Positions 11,004 to 18,232 of a DNA stretch of 64,000 nucleotides are shown piece by piece (the stretch's first letter is position 1; each line of letters begins with the position of its first letter). A program made the translations under genes and the position numbers. Below the pieces are notes generated by a model, which did no database searches, was not told the DNA's origin, and was given only the letters and a program-made list of their open reading frames with translations. Source of the stretch: Pseudomonas sp. TCU-HL1 (GTDB lineage Bacteria; Pseudomonadota; Gammaproteobacteria; Pseudomonadales; Pseudomonadaceae); the NCBI RefSeq assembly GCF_001708505.1, contig NZ_CP015992.1, positions 2,356,001-2,420,000 on the forward strand, read 5' to 3'.

Positions 11004-12050
11004 TCAGTCGGCCCAGGCGCAGACGTCCAGGCTGGCGCCGTGTTCGAGACGTCGTTGCGCTGCCTGGCTGTCCAACAGCAGAGACTTGCCCTGATCGCAG
11101 ACCAGGGTCCGTTTCCCCAGGTAGGCAATGTCGGCCATGATCTGGCCCCAGTGCCGGTACTGGACGTCGTGGCCTTCACCCGGATAGAGGCGTACCTGGG
11201 CGACGTTGGAATAGTGACGGCGCCAGAACTCCATGTGTTCAGGAGGCACCGAGGTGTCGGCACTGCCGCCATAGAGGAATACCGGCGCCTTCACCCGGTC
11301 GCCAGCTGCGACCTTCTCACGGCAGTACAGTTGCCATTCGTGTAGCAGCGGCTGTACTGAGAACTCCCCGGCCCCCTTCATGAAGAAGGTCCGCAGCCCG
11401 TCGTCGTAGGCGGCATCTGCCCAGCCGGGCACGCGCTCGATCGCGCTACCCGCAGGCATCGCCCACCAGTTGGTCGGGGTGGTGTAGGGGGTGGCAAGTT
11501 CGCGAAGCTGTTCTTTCGTCATGCTGCAGTGCGCGGGGGCGTCGACCACCCCGGCAACCTGTGAGAAGGCCGCGGCATAGTGCACCGAGCGCAGCTGCTC
11601 GGCCTGATCGGCGGCAATCTGTGCGGCGTAAGGGCCACCTCCGGAGATCGCCAGCAGGGAAAACGAGCCAATGTCCAGGTGACCGAGCAGTGCCGCGACC
11701 GCCGTGCTGTAGCTGCGGTAGTCGCCGGAGGGGTCGTAGGCGGTGGCGCCGAAGCCGTTTCGCTCCAGGCTGATGAACCGCAGCTTAAGGCGTTCGCGGC
11801 TGGAGCGCAGGAAGCCGGTCAGGTCCAGCACCCGGGCACTGGTGCCGTTGCCGCCGACCAGCAGCACCGGAATTCCTTCGCGTGGGCCTTCGTCGATATA
11901 GAACAGGGTACGTCCCTGGCTGGACCAATGCCGCAGTGTCGCCCCCAGGGGATCGAACTCCCGTTGCAGCTCCGGTTCCTCGGCCCTTGCTTGCGGCAGG
12001 ATCGATAGGCATAAAGCACCAGCCAGCGTCAGCCATGTATTTCTATCCAT
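11004..12050 (-). CDS. Secreted alpha/beta-hydrolase fold protein
   Basis: Start chosen at 12050, where AAGAAGAGG precedes the ATG and the protein begins with a clear signal peptide (MDRNTWLTLAGALCLSILPQ, cleaved after ARA). The 348-residue protein has an alpha/beta-hydrolase core: oxyanion strand VLLVGGNGTSAR, nucleophile elbow LLAISGGGPYAA with Ser, acid region LYGGSADTSVPPEHM and catalytic His in YPGEGHDVQY. Substrate is unknown; esters or lactones are plausible. It is probably transcribed with the porin downstream, forming a periplasmic hydrolysis plus uptake pair. Confidence 0.8.
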   Translation of the reverse strand: MDRNTWLTLAGALCLSILPQARAEEPELQREFDPLGATLRHWSSQGRTLFYIDEGPREGIPVLLVGGNGTSARVLDLTGFLRSSRERLKLRFISLERNGFGATAYDPSGDYRSYSTAVAALLGHLDIGSFSLLAISGGGPYAAQIAADQAEQLRSVHYAAAFSQVAGVVDAPAHCSMTKEQLRELATPYTTPTNWWAMPAGSAIERVPGWADAAYDDGLRTFFMKGAGEFSVQPLLHEWQLYCREKVAAGDRVKAPVFLYGGSADTSVPPEHMEFWRRHYSNVAQVRLYPGEGHDVQYRHWGQIMADIAYLGKRTLVCDQGKSLLLDSQAAQRRLEHGASLDVCAWAD

Positions 12051-12375
12051 GAGGCAGCCTCTTCTTGTTGTTGTACGCGGATCAAGCATGGAGCTGACAC
12101 GATCGTGCCATTTGCCCTGATTCGACGGTTTGTTGAAGAGAACCGACTACGGTTGCTTGTGCTTCGGTAGAAGCTTCTGGGGTTGGCGTAGGAAATTACC
12201 AATTGGTAGACACGCGCTAAGGGGATGGGGTTGCGCAGGAGATCCGTGGCCTTCGCACGAATTGCTCCACGGATACCCGTGGAGCGGGTGCCTTCTTTGT
12301 AGAGTGCGTCGTCTATCAGCCGTGCCTTCATCGGCTCCATGAGCATGGCCGGCCCTTGACCGGCCCAGGACACCC
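12051..12375. other. Divergent intergenic region with a hairpin, no gene supported
   Basis: This 325-bp space separates the leftward hydrolase gene from the rightward DUF599 gene and should contain both promoters. A 9-bp stem GCTCCACGG / CCGTGGAGC (12264-12285, ATAC loop) followed by a pyrimidine-rich GGGTGCCTTCTTTG resembles a terminator, but no gene ends before it. It could end a small RNA or act as a leader structure. The leftward ORF across 12029-12373 has no ribosome site or protein-like character. Confidence 0.4.
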
Positions 12376-13125
12376 ATGACCGACGTTTCCGAGCTGTTCG
12401 ACATCCATTACCTGTGGAACCTGATTGCCGTACTCTGGTTCATCCTCTGCTGGGTCGGCTACACCCGCTATGCGATCTGGAAGGGCAGGGACACCGCCTG
12501 CCTGGCCTCGGTTCTGCACCTCTATCGCGAGGACTGGATGCGCCGCCTGCTGCTGCGTGACAACCGCATTGCCGATGCCAGCGTCATCGCCAATCTCGAG
12601 CGCAACGCCTCGTTCTTCGCCTCCAGCACCCTGATCATCCTCGCCGGCATCCTGACTGTGCTCGGTTCCACGGATCGCGCGGTATCCGTGCTGGCCGATC
12701 TGCCGTTCGTGCAACCGGCCAGCCAGGGGATGTCCGAGCTCAAGCTGCTGGGCCTAGCGGTGGTGTTCGTCTATGCCTTCTTCACCTTCAGTTGGTGCAT
12801 GCGCCAGTACAACTTCGCTGCGGTACTGGTGGGCTCGGCGCCGATGGTCGGCGAGAAACACATCAGCGAACAGGAGCGCAAAGCGTTTGCCGAGCGTGGC
12901 GCGCGCGTGGTGTCGCTGGCCGCCAACCAGTTCAACTTCGGCCTGCGCAGCTACTACTTCGGCCTGGCCATGCTGGCCTGGTTCATCAATCCCTGGTTCT
13001 TCATCATCGTGACCACGGGCGTTGTGCTGGTGCTCTACCGCCGCGAGTTCCATTCCGATGTGCTGGATGTGATGGTCTACACCCCGACCCAGGCGCTGGA
13101 AGCGCCCAAGGAGAAAGTCGAATGA
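12376..13125 (+). CDS. DUF599-family membrane protein
   Basis: A 249-residue inner-membrane protein with four predicted membrane segments (about 12-32, 76-98, 117-138 and 195-225). The arrangement with YxxRRxF-like loops, LLLRDNRIADASVIANLERNASFFAS and a late NQFNFGLRSYYFGLA matches the DUF599 family, whose function is unknown. The ATG at 12376 follows GGCCCAGGACACCC. Its TGA overlaps the start of the MAPEG gene (ATGA), so the two are translationally coupled. Confidence 0.85.
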   Translation: MTDVSELFDIHYLWNLIAVLWFILCWVGYTRYAIWKGRDTACLASVLHLYREDWMRRLLLRDNRIADASVIANLERNASFFASSTLIILAGILTVLGSTDRAVSVLADLPFVQPASQGMSELKLLGLAVVFVYAFFTFSWCMRQYNFAAVLVGSAPMVGEKHISEQERKAFAERGARVVSLAANQFNFGLRSYYFGLAMLAWFINPWFFIIVTTGVVLVLYRREFHSDVLDVMVYTPTQALEAPKEKVE

Positions 13126-13511
13126 GTATTCCGTTCTGGTGCCTGTTCATTGCCGCCTTGCTCATCTACCTGGCAAAGGCCCCTGTGGCCAAGGCCATGA
13201 GCGAGGAGGGCAGGGGGTACGACAATCGCAACCCGCGGGCGCAGCAGGCGCGGCTGTCCGGCTTTGGCGCGCGAGCCTTGGCGGCGCATCAGAACAGCAT
13301 TGAGATCTTCCCCTTGTTCGCTGCGGGGGTGCTCATGGCGCACGTTACACAGACTCAGGGTTACTTCGTCGACCTGCTGGCGATCATCTTCATCGTCTCG
13401 CGGGTTCTCTACCTGTTCCTCTACTGGAACGACAAACCGACTCCGCGCAGCCTGGTCTGGGTGGTCGGCCTGGCCTGCTGCCTGTTGTTGATGCTCAGCC
13501 CGGCACTATGA
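13122..13511 (+). CDS. MAPEG-family membrane protein
   Basis: The ATG at 13122 overlaps the DUF599 stop (ATGA) with GGAGAAAG just upstream, giving 129 residues with four hydrophobic segments. The conserved RA.QQARLSGFGARALAAHQNSIEIFPLFAAG region, with the N/R/E pattern of membrane-associated eicosanoid/glutathione proteins, places it in MAPEG. Bacterial members may have glutathione transferase or peroxidase activity, but this is not shown here. The reading frame is open upstream to 12792 inside the DUF599 gene; that extension is a shadow. A perfect terminator follows. Confidence 0.85.
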   Translation: MSIPFWCLFIAALLIYLAKAPVAKAMSEEGRGYDNRNPRAQQARLSGFGARALAAHQNSIEIFPLFAAGVLMAHVTQTQGYFVDLLAIIFIVSRVLYLFLYWNDKPTPRSLVWVVGLACCLLLMLSPAL

Positions 13512-13517
13512 TTCCCC

Positions 13518-13557
13518 GGAAACGACAAGGCCCGCATAAGCGGGCCTTGTCGTTTCC
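13518..13557. terminator. Bidirectional terminator with perfect 18-bp stem
   Basis: Arm 13518-13535 and arm 13540-13557 are perfect complements (GGAAACGACAAGGCCCGC and its reverse complement) around an ATAA loop. It lies between the convergent MAPEG and small lipoprotein genes and can serve both. Confidence 0.85.
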
Positions 13558-13570
13558 AGCAGGCAGTCGC

Positions 13571-13798
13571 TTACTGGCTTTTCTCTTCGGTCGGCGCGGT
13601 GTCAGGCGCGGCCGGGGCTGGCTCGGTCGGAGCCGGGGCGGCTTCAGGGGCCGGAGCCGGGGTCGGTGCCGTTTCCGGTGCGCTCGGTTGGGATTCAGTC
13701 GCCGGCGCCGCCGGTGCCTGGGCCTCTTCCTTCTTGTCGCAGGCAGCGAGACCAAGGCTGGCGGCCAGGAGCAGGGCGAGAGACAGGGTTTTCTTCAT
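13571..13798 (-). CDS. Small Pro/Ala/Glu-rich lipoprotein
   Basis: The preferred ATG at 13798 lies 7 bases after GGAGG; an ATG three bases earlier is also possible. The 75-residue product starts with a lipoprotein signal (MKKTLSLALLLAASLGLAAC, lipobox LAAC with Cys20), then a charged DKKEE and a low-complexity tail of Ala, Pro, Glu and Thr to the end. It is likely anchored to a membrane by lipid with an extended periplasmic tail. No function can be assigned. The frame is open upstream to 13981, but that part overlaps the divergent thioesterase promoter. Confidence 0.75.
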   Translation of the reverse strand: MKKTLSLALLLAASLGLAACDKKEEAQAPAAPATESQPSAPETAPTPAPAPEAAPAPTEPAPAAPDTAPTEEKSQ

Positions 13799-13970
13799 CA
13801 TTGAGCCTCCATGTGTGGCTTTCCTCATCGATAGCTGTTGGAGTTTGTGATCGGTTTCTAAGTTCCACCGTTGATTACAAAAAGCTTGGCCCGAGCAGTC
13901 GTCGACAACGAATACATGTCCGGCAGGGTATGATTCGCCACTTTGCCCATCCTCCGCCAAGGTTGCAGTC

Positions 13971-14426
13971 ATGACGGACAACTCCCTTATCGAACGGGCG
14001 CAGCGCTTTCTCGCCGCACTGCGCCACTGTCAGGTGCTCGGCCTCAGCGTGCACGACGCCACCTCCGCCGGCCTGACCCTGCGCCTGCCCTACAGCCCCC
14101 AAATCATCGGCAATCCGGAAACCGGGGTTATCCATGGCGGCGCCATCACCACGCTGATGGATACCACCTGCGGCATTTCCACCGTCTGCGTGCTGCCGGA
14201 GTTCGAGATCTGCCCGACCCTGGACCTGCGCATCGACTACATGCACCCGGCCGAGCCGAACAAGGATGTCTTCGGGTTCGCCGAGTGCTACCGGGTGACA
14301 CCCAATGTGATTTTCACCCGTGGCTATGCCTATCAGGATGACCCGAACCAGCCGATCGCCCACGTGGTCGGTGCCTTCATGCGCATGGGCAAGCCTGGCC
14401 AGTTGAAGCGGGGAGGTGCGGCATGA
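13971..14426 (+). CDS. PaaI-type hotdog-fold thioesterase
   Basis: A 151-residue single-hotdog protein. The helix motif GNPETGVIHGGAITTLMDTT (about 44-63) is the PaaI/DUF4442-like active-site region in which an acidic residue on the central helix activates water to cleave acyl-CoA thioesters. The protein follows the small lipoprotein divergently, with 172 bp between. Its TGA overlaps the ATG of a second hotdog gene, so the two are probably made together and may form a complex. Acyl-CoA substrate unknown. Confidence 0.85.
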   Translation: MTDNSLIERAQRFLAALRHCQVLGLSVHDATSAGLTLRLPYSPQIIGNPETGVIHGGAITTLMDTTCGISTVCVLPEFEICPTLDLRIDYMHPAEPNKDVFGFAECYRVTPNVIFTRGYAYQDDPNQPIAHVVGAFMRMGKPGQLKRGGAA

Positions 14427-14866
14427 GCCTCGACTTCAACGCGCTGGTGCGCGAAGCCCACGAAAAGAACGACTACGATTCGCTGGTGTGCCTGATTCCC
14501 TACGCCAAGCTGATCGGTATGGAGTGCCTGCGCCTGGGTGACGACATGGTTTTCCGTCTGCCGGCCAACAAGGACAACATCGGCAACCCGACGCTGCCGG
14601 CCATTCATGGCGGCGTGATCGCCGGCTTCATGGAGCACGCGGCCATGCTCCACCTGTTGATGTTCATGGGCACGCCCCATATGCCCAAAATCATAGACTT
14701 CTCGATAGATTACCTGCGCGCCGGTCACTATCGTGACACCTACGTCCAGTGCCAGGTCTGGCGACAAGGCCGCCGCGTCGCCAACGTCGCCATCACCGCC
14801 TGGCAGACCACTCAGACCGAACCCATCGCCACCGCCCGCGCCCACTTCAAGGTCGACGAATCCTGA
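14423..14866 (+). CDS. Second hotdog-fold thioesterase-like protein
   Basis: A 147-residue paralogue-like partner of the preceding gene, overlapping it by four bases (ATGA) with GGGGAGG upstream. It carries GNPTLPAIHGGVIAGFMEHA (about 53-72): the HGG turn is conserved but the central-helix acidic residue is in a slightly different setting (FMEHA instead of LMDTT). Either both subunits are catalytic or this one is structural. Both could act on CoA esters of fatty or aromatic acids. Confidence 0.8.
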   Translation: MSLDFNALVREAHEKNDYDSLVCLIPYAKLIGMECLRLGDDMVFRLPANKDNIGNPTLPAIHGGVIAGFMEHAAMLHLLMFMGTPHMPKIIDFSIDYLRAGHYRDTYVQCQVWRQGRRVANVAITAWQTTQTEPIATARAHFKVDES

Positions 14867-14907
14867 GGCGCGGCGTCAGGCGCGCGGTTGCCCACAAGGA
14901 AAGCCCG

Positions 14908-16155
14908 ATGGTTGCGTTACTGATACTCGGTGGCCTGTTGCTGATCGTCACCGGCCTGATCTGGCTGGTGATGCTCGCGTTTGGTACCAGCCTGCTCTGG
15001 GGGGTTGGCAGCCTGCTGCCGCCGGTCACCCTGGCCTATGTCCTCTGTTACTGGCGCACCGCGCGCAAAGCGGTGGCCCTGAGCGCCATGGGGTTCATTC
15101 CGCTGGTTGTGGGGCTGACCATGCTGGCCGCACAAGACCCGGAGCGTCTGCAGGCGATCGTCAGCCTGCGCTGGCTGGGTGATGACAAGCCAACTGCCGC
15201 CGAGCTGGAAATCCGCCTCAACGGCGAACTCAATGGCCAGCGTTTCATGCCGTTGCAGGCCGAGTTGGTCGACGGCATCCTCAGCCTGCGTGAAGGCCAG
15301 GATTTCTATGCCCGTCGTGAACTGAGCATCCGCATTGGCCAACAGCCCGAAGGTGCCCTGCGCCTGGACGTGCTGCCGAGGGACGCCCCTCCACAGCCTG
15401 AAATCGAGATCAGCTGGTTGCTGCCGGAACAGGAACTGCCGGAGGCCCGGCGCATTCCCCGAGGTTACACCCTGCATCTAGACCTCCAGCCGGTGGCGCC
15501 GAACCGATTGGCTGGCGACTTCCACCTGGTGTTGCCGCCGAGATTCGCGACCACGCTCAGCGGTCATCTGGAGGTTTACACGGATCGCCTGCGTTATCGC
15601 GATGGGCAAGTGGATACGGCGTATGACTCGCGCGATACCGTTGCCTTCGTGATTCGCGATTATCTGCAGCGTCGCTTCGCCACGGCTACGGTTGAGTTGG
15701 CACAGCTGCCGGCGTTTAGCCTGCCGGCGCGGCAGCTGGACCTGGATGTGGAGGCGCGAATCGATGGACAGGTCCAACGCCTGCCGCTGCAACTGACCAG
15801 GAGCGAAGTGCGTGGCTGGCGCGTACAGCGCGACAGTTTCCCGCCCTTGCCCGCGCCAGGCTCCGCCTCAACTGCGGGCGAGGCACTTGATGCTGCGCCT
15901 GCCGCTGCTGATGCCGCGCGGCCAGTGGACCGTCGCCTGCGTTTCTCCCTGCAACACCTGCTGGGCAATCCCAGCCAGTACCAGGAGCTTGGCATGCGTG
16001 TTTACACAGTGCGTGGCAGCACTGCCGAAGGGCGCTTTGCCGGTCTGGACCGCGAGGGCCGAATCCTGATTCGCCGCAACCTGGGTGGGGCAGGGATCGC
16101 CAGCTTCAGTTTCTCGATTGACGAGGTCGCCGAGGTCGAACTGCTCGAGCCCTGA
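14908..16155 (+). CDS. Membrane-anchored protein of unknown function
   Basis: The start at 14908 (AAGGA 7 bases upstream) gives 415 residues; the open frame runs back to 14749 inside the thioesterase gene, which is a shadow. Three hydrophobic segments occupy about 1-80 (LLILGGLLLIVTGLIWLVML; LWGVGSLLPPVTLAYVL; ALSAMGFIPLVVGLTMLAA), followed by a soluble, presumably periplasmic, mixed alpha/beta domain of about 330 residues. I do not recognise a named domain. It follows the thioesterase pair by 41 bp and precedes htpG, as does a hypothetical gene in P. aeruginosa. Confidence 0.75.
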   Translation: MVALLILGGLLLIVTGLIWLVMLAFGTSLLWGVGSLLPPVTLAYVLCYWRTARKAVALSAMGFIPLVVGLTMLAAQDPERLQAIVSLRWLGDDKPTAAELEIRLNGELNGQRFMPLQAELVDGILSLREGQDFYARRELSIRIGQQPEGALRLDVLPRDAPPQPEIEISWLLPEQELPEARRIPRGYTLHLDLQPVAPNRLAGDFHLVLPPRFATTLSGHLEVYTDRLRYRDGQVDTAYDSRDTVAFVIRDYLQRRFATATVELAQLPAFSLPARQLDLDVEARIDGQVQRLPLQLTRSEVRGWRVQRDSFPPLPAPGSASTAGEALDAAPAAADAARPVDRRLRFSLQHLLGNPSQYQELGMRVYTVRGSTAEGRFAGLDREGRILIRRNLGGAGIASFSFSIDEVAEVELLEP

Positions 16156-16200
16156 ACCTGCGGGGCGTCGGGTCGCCCGTTATCGTGTTTTCGCTAAGCA

Positions 16201-16228
16201 CTTGAAATCCTTGTCGAAGGCCCCATCT
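16201..16228 (+). promoter_or_regulatory. Sigma-32 (heat-shock) promoter of htpG
   Basis: CTTGAAA at 16201-16207, a 13-base spacer and CCCCATCT at 16221-16228 match the RpoH consensus (CTTGAA, 13-17 bases, CCCCATNT) closely. It lies about 60 bp upstream of the htpG ATG, as expected for a heat-shock chaperone. Confidence 0.85.
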
Positions 16229-16287
16229 GAATGACATCCGCCGCACATGTAGTGCGGCTTAAACCATCCACGTGGAGTTCGACGACC

Positions 16288-18186
16288 ATGAGTGTGGAAA
16301 CTCAAAAAGAAACCCTGGGCTTCCAGACCGAAGTGAAGCAGCTGCTTCACCTGATGATCCATTCCCTGTATTCCAACAAGGAAATCTTTCTCCGCGAGTT
16401 GATTTCCAACGCCTCCGACGCCGCTGACAAGCTGCGCTTCGAAGCGCTGGCCAAGCCCGAGCTGCTGGAGGGTGGTGCCGAGCTGAAGATCCGCGTCAGC
16501 TTCGACAAGGATGCGCGCACCGTCACCCTCGAAGACAACGGCATCGGTATGAGCCGTGACGAGGTGATCGCGCACCTGGGCACCATCGCCAAATCCGGCA
16601 CTGCCGACTTCCTGAAGAACCTCTCCGGCGACCAGAAGAAGGACTCCCACCTGATCGGCCAGTTCGGCGTGGGCTTCTATTCCGCCTTCATCGTCGCCGA
16701 CAAAGTGGACGTCTTTACCCGCCGCGCCGGCCTGCCGGCCGCCGAGGGCGTGCATTGGGCGTCGAAGGGCGAGGGTGATTTCGACGTCGCCACGATCGAA
16801 AAGGCCGAGCGCGGCACGCGTATCGTCCTGCATCTGAAGTCCGATGAAGCGGAGTTCGCCGACGGCTGGCGCCTGCGCAACGTCATCAAGAAGTACTCCG
16901 ACCACATCGCGCTACCCATCGAACTGCCGAAGGAGCAGCACGGTGAAGACGCTCCCGCCGAGCCGGAATGGGAAACCGTCAACCGGGCCAGCGCCCTGTG
17001 GACCCGTCCGCGCACCGAGGTCAAGGACGAGGAATACCAGGAGTTCTACAAGCACGTTGCCCACGACTTCGAGAACCCGCTGACCTGGAGCCACAACAAG
17101 GTCGAAGGCAAGCTGGAATACAACTCGCTGCTCTATGTCCCGGCCCGCGCCCCGTTCGACCTGTATCACCGCGAATCCCCGCGCGGCCTCAAGCTGTACG
17201 TGCAGCGCGTGTTCATCATGGACCAGGCGGACCAGTTCCTGCCGCTCTACCTGCGCTTCATCAAGGGTGTGGTGGACTCCAACGACCTGTCGCTGAACGT
17301 CTCCCGTGAAATCCTGCAATCAGGCCCGGTGATCGACTCCATGAAGTCGGCCCTGACCAAGCGCGTGCTGGACATGCTGGAGAAGCTGGCGAAGAACGAG
17401 CCTGAGCAGTACAAGGGTTTCTGGAGCAACTTCGGCCAGGTGCTGAAGGAAGGCCCGGCGGAAGACTTCGCCAACAAGGAGAAGATCGCCGGCCTGCTGC
17501 GCTTCGCCTCTACCCAGGGCGACTCCGGTGAGCAGAGCGTGTCCCTGGCCGAGTACATTGGCCGCATGAAGGAAGGTCAGGACAAGATCTACTACCTCAC
17601 CGGCGAGAGCTATTCGCAGGTCAGGAACAGCCCGCACCTCGAAGTCTTCCGCAAGAAGGGCATCGAAGTGCTGCTGCTCACCGACCGCATCGACGAGTGG
17701 CTGATGAGCTACCTGTCCGACTTCGATGGCAAGGGTTTCGTCGACGTCGCCCGCGGTGATCTCGACCTCGGCAAGCTGGATTCGGAAGAAGACAAGAAGG
17801 CCCAGGAAGAAGTCGCCAAGAGCAAGGAAGGGCTGATCGAACGTCTGAAGAAGGCGCTGGATGAGCAGGTCAGTGAAGTGCGCGTGTCCCACCGCCTGAC
17901 CGACTCTCCGGCCATCCTCGCCATCGGTGAACAGGACCTGGGCCTGCAAATGCGCCAGATCCTCGAAGCCAGCGGCCAGAAGGTGCCGGATTCCAAGCCG
18001 ATCTTCGAAATCAATCCGGCTCACCCGCTGATCGAGAAGCTTGACGGCGAGCAGGATGAAGACCGCTTCGGCGAGCTGTCCCACATCCTCTTCGACCAGG
18101 CCGCCCTGGCCGCCGGCGACAGCCTGAAGGACCCGGCTGCCTACGTGCGCCGCCTGAACAAGCTGCTGGTGGAACTTTCCGCCTGA
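16288..18186 (+). CDS. htpG: Chaperone HtpG (bacterial Hsp90)
   Basis: ATP-dependent dimeric chaperone of the cytosol. From the ATG at 16288 the protein is 632 residues (E. coli 624) and begins MSVETQKETLGFQTEVKQLL; the frame is open upstream to 16231 but that would cross the promoter and leader. The GHKL ATPase motifs are present: ELISNASDAADKLRF (motif I), DNGIGMS (motif II) and GQFGVGFYS (motif III). The middle and C-terminal dimerisation domains are complete. It is preceded by a sigma-32 promoter and followed by a terminator, so it is monocistronic. Confidence 0.98.
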   Translation: MSVETQKETLGFQTEVKQLLHLMIHSLYSNKEIFLRELISNASDAADKLRFEALAKPELLEGGAELKIRVSFDKDARTVTLEDNGIGMSRDEVIAHLGTIAKSGTADFLKNLSGDQKKDSHLIGQFGVGFYSAFIVADKVDVFTRRAGLPAAEGVHWASKGEGDFDVATIEKAERGTRIVLHLKSDEAEFADGWRLRNVIKKYSDHIALPIELPKEQHGEDAPAEPEWETVNRASALWTRPRTEVKDEEYQEFYKHVAHDFENPLTWSHNKVEGKLEYNSLLYVPARAPFDLYHRESPRGLKLYVQRVFIMDQADQFLPLYLRFIKGVVDSNDLSLNVSREILQSGPVIDSMKSALTKRVLDMLEKLAKNEPEQYKGFWSNFGQVLKEGPAEDFANKEKIAGLLRFASTQGDSGEQSVSLAEYIGRMKEGQDKIYYLTGESYSQVRNSPHLEVFRKKGIEVLLLTDRIDEWLMSYLSDFDGKGFVDVARGDLDLGKLDSEEDKKAQEEVAKSKEGLIERLKKALDEQVSEVRVSHRLTDSPAILAIGEQDLGLQMRQILEASGQKVPDSKPIFEINPAHPLIEKLDGEQDEDRFGELSHILFDQAALAAGDSLKDPAAYVRRLNKLLVELSA

Positions 18187-18204
18187 TTGCCGGCTGGAAC
18201 GAAA

Positions 18205-18230
18205 GGGGCCCGCGATTGCGGGCCTTTTTC
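18205..18230 (+). terminator. htpG rho-independent terminator and intron insertion target
   Basis: GGCCCGC (18207-18213) / GCGGGCC (18218-18224) with a GATT loop and TTTTT at 18225-18229 lies 20 bp after the htpG stop. The group II intron starts three bases after this T-run, the placement expected for class IIC introns, which insert downstream of terminator hairpins. Confidence 0.9.
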
Positions 18231-18232
18231 TT

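Noticed and set aside
12029..12373. Leftward ORF of 114 codons between hydrolase and DUF599 genes
   Set aside because: No ribosome site, mixed composition, overlaps both promoters; not protein-like.
13508..13850. Plus-strand ORFs rich in Arg/Gly opposite the small lipoprotein
   Set aside because: Antisense of Pro/Ala-rich low-complexity codons and overlapping a terminator.
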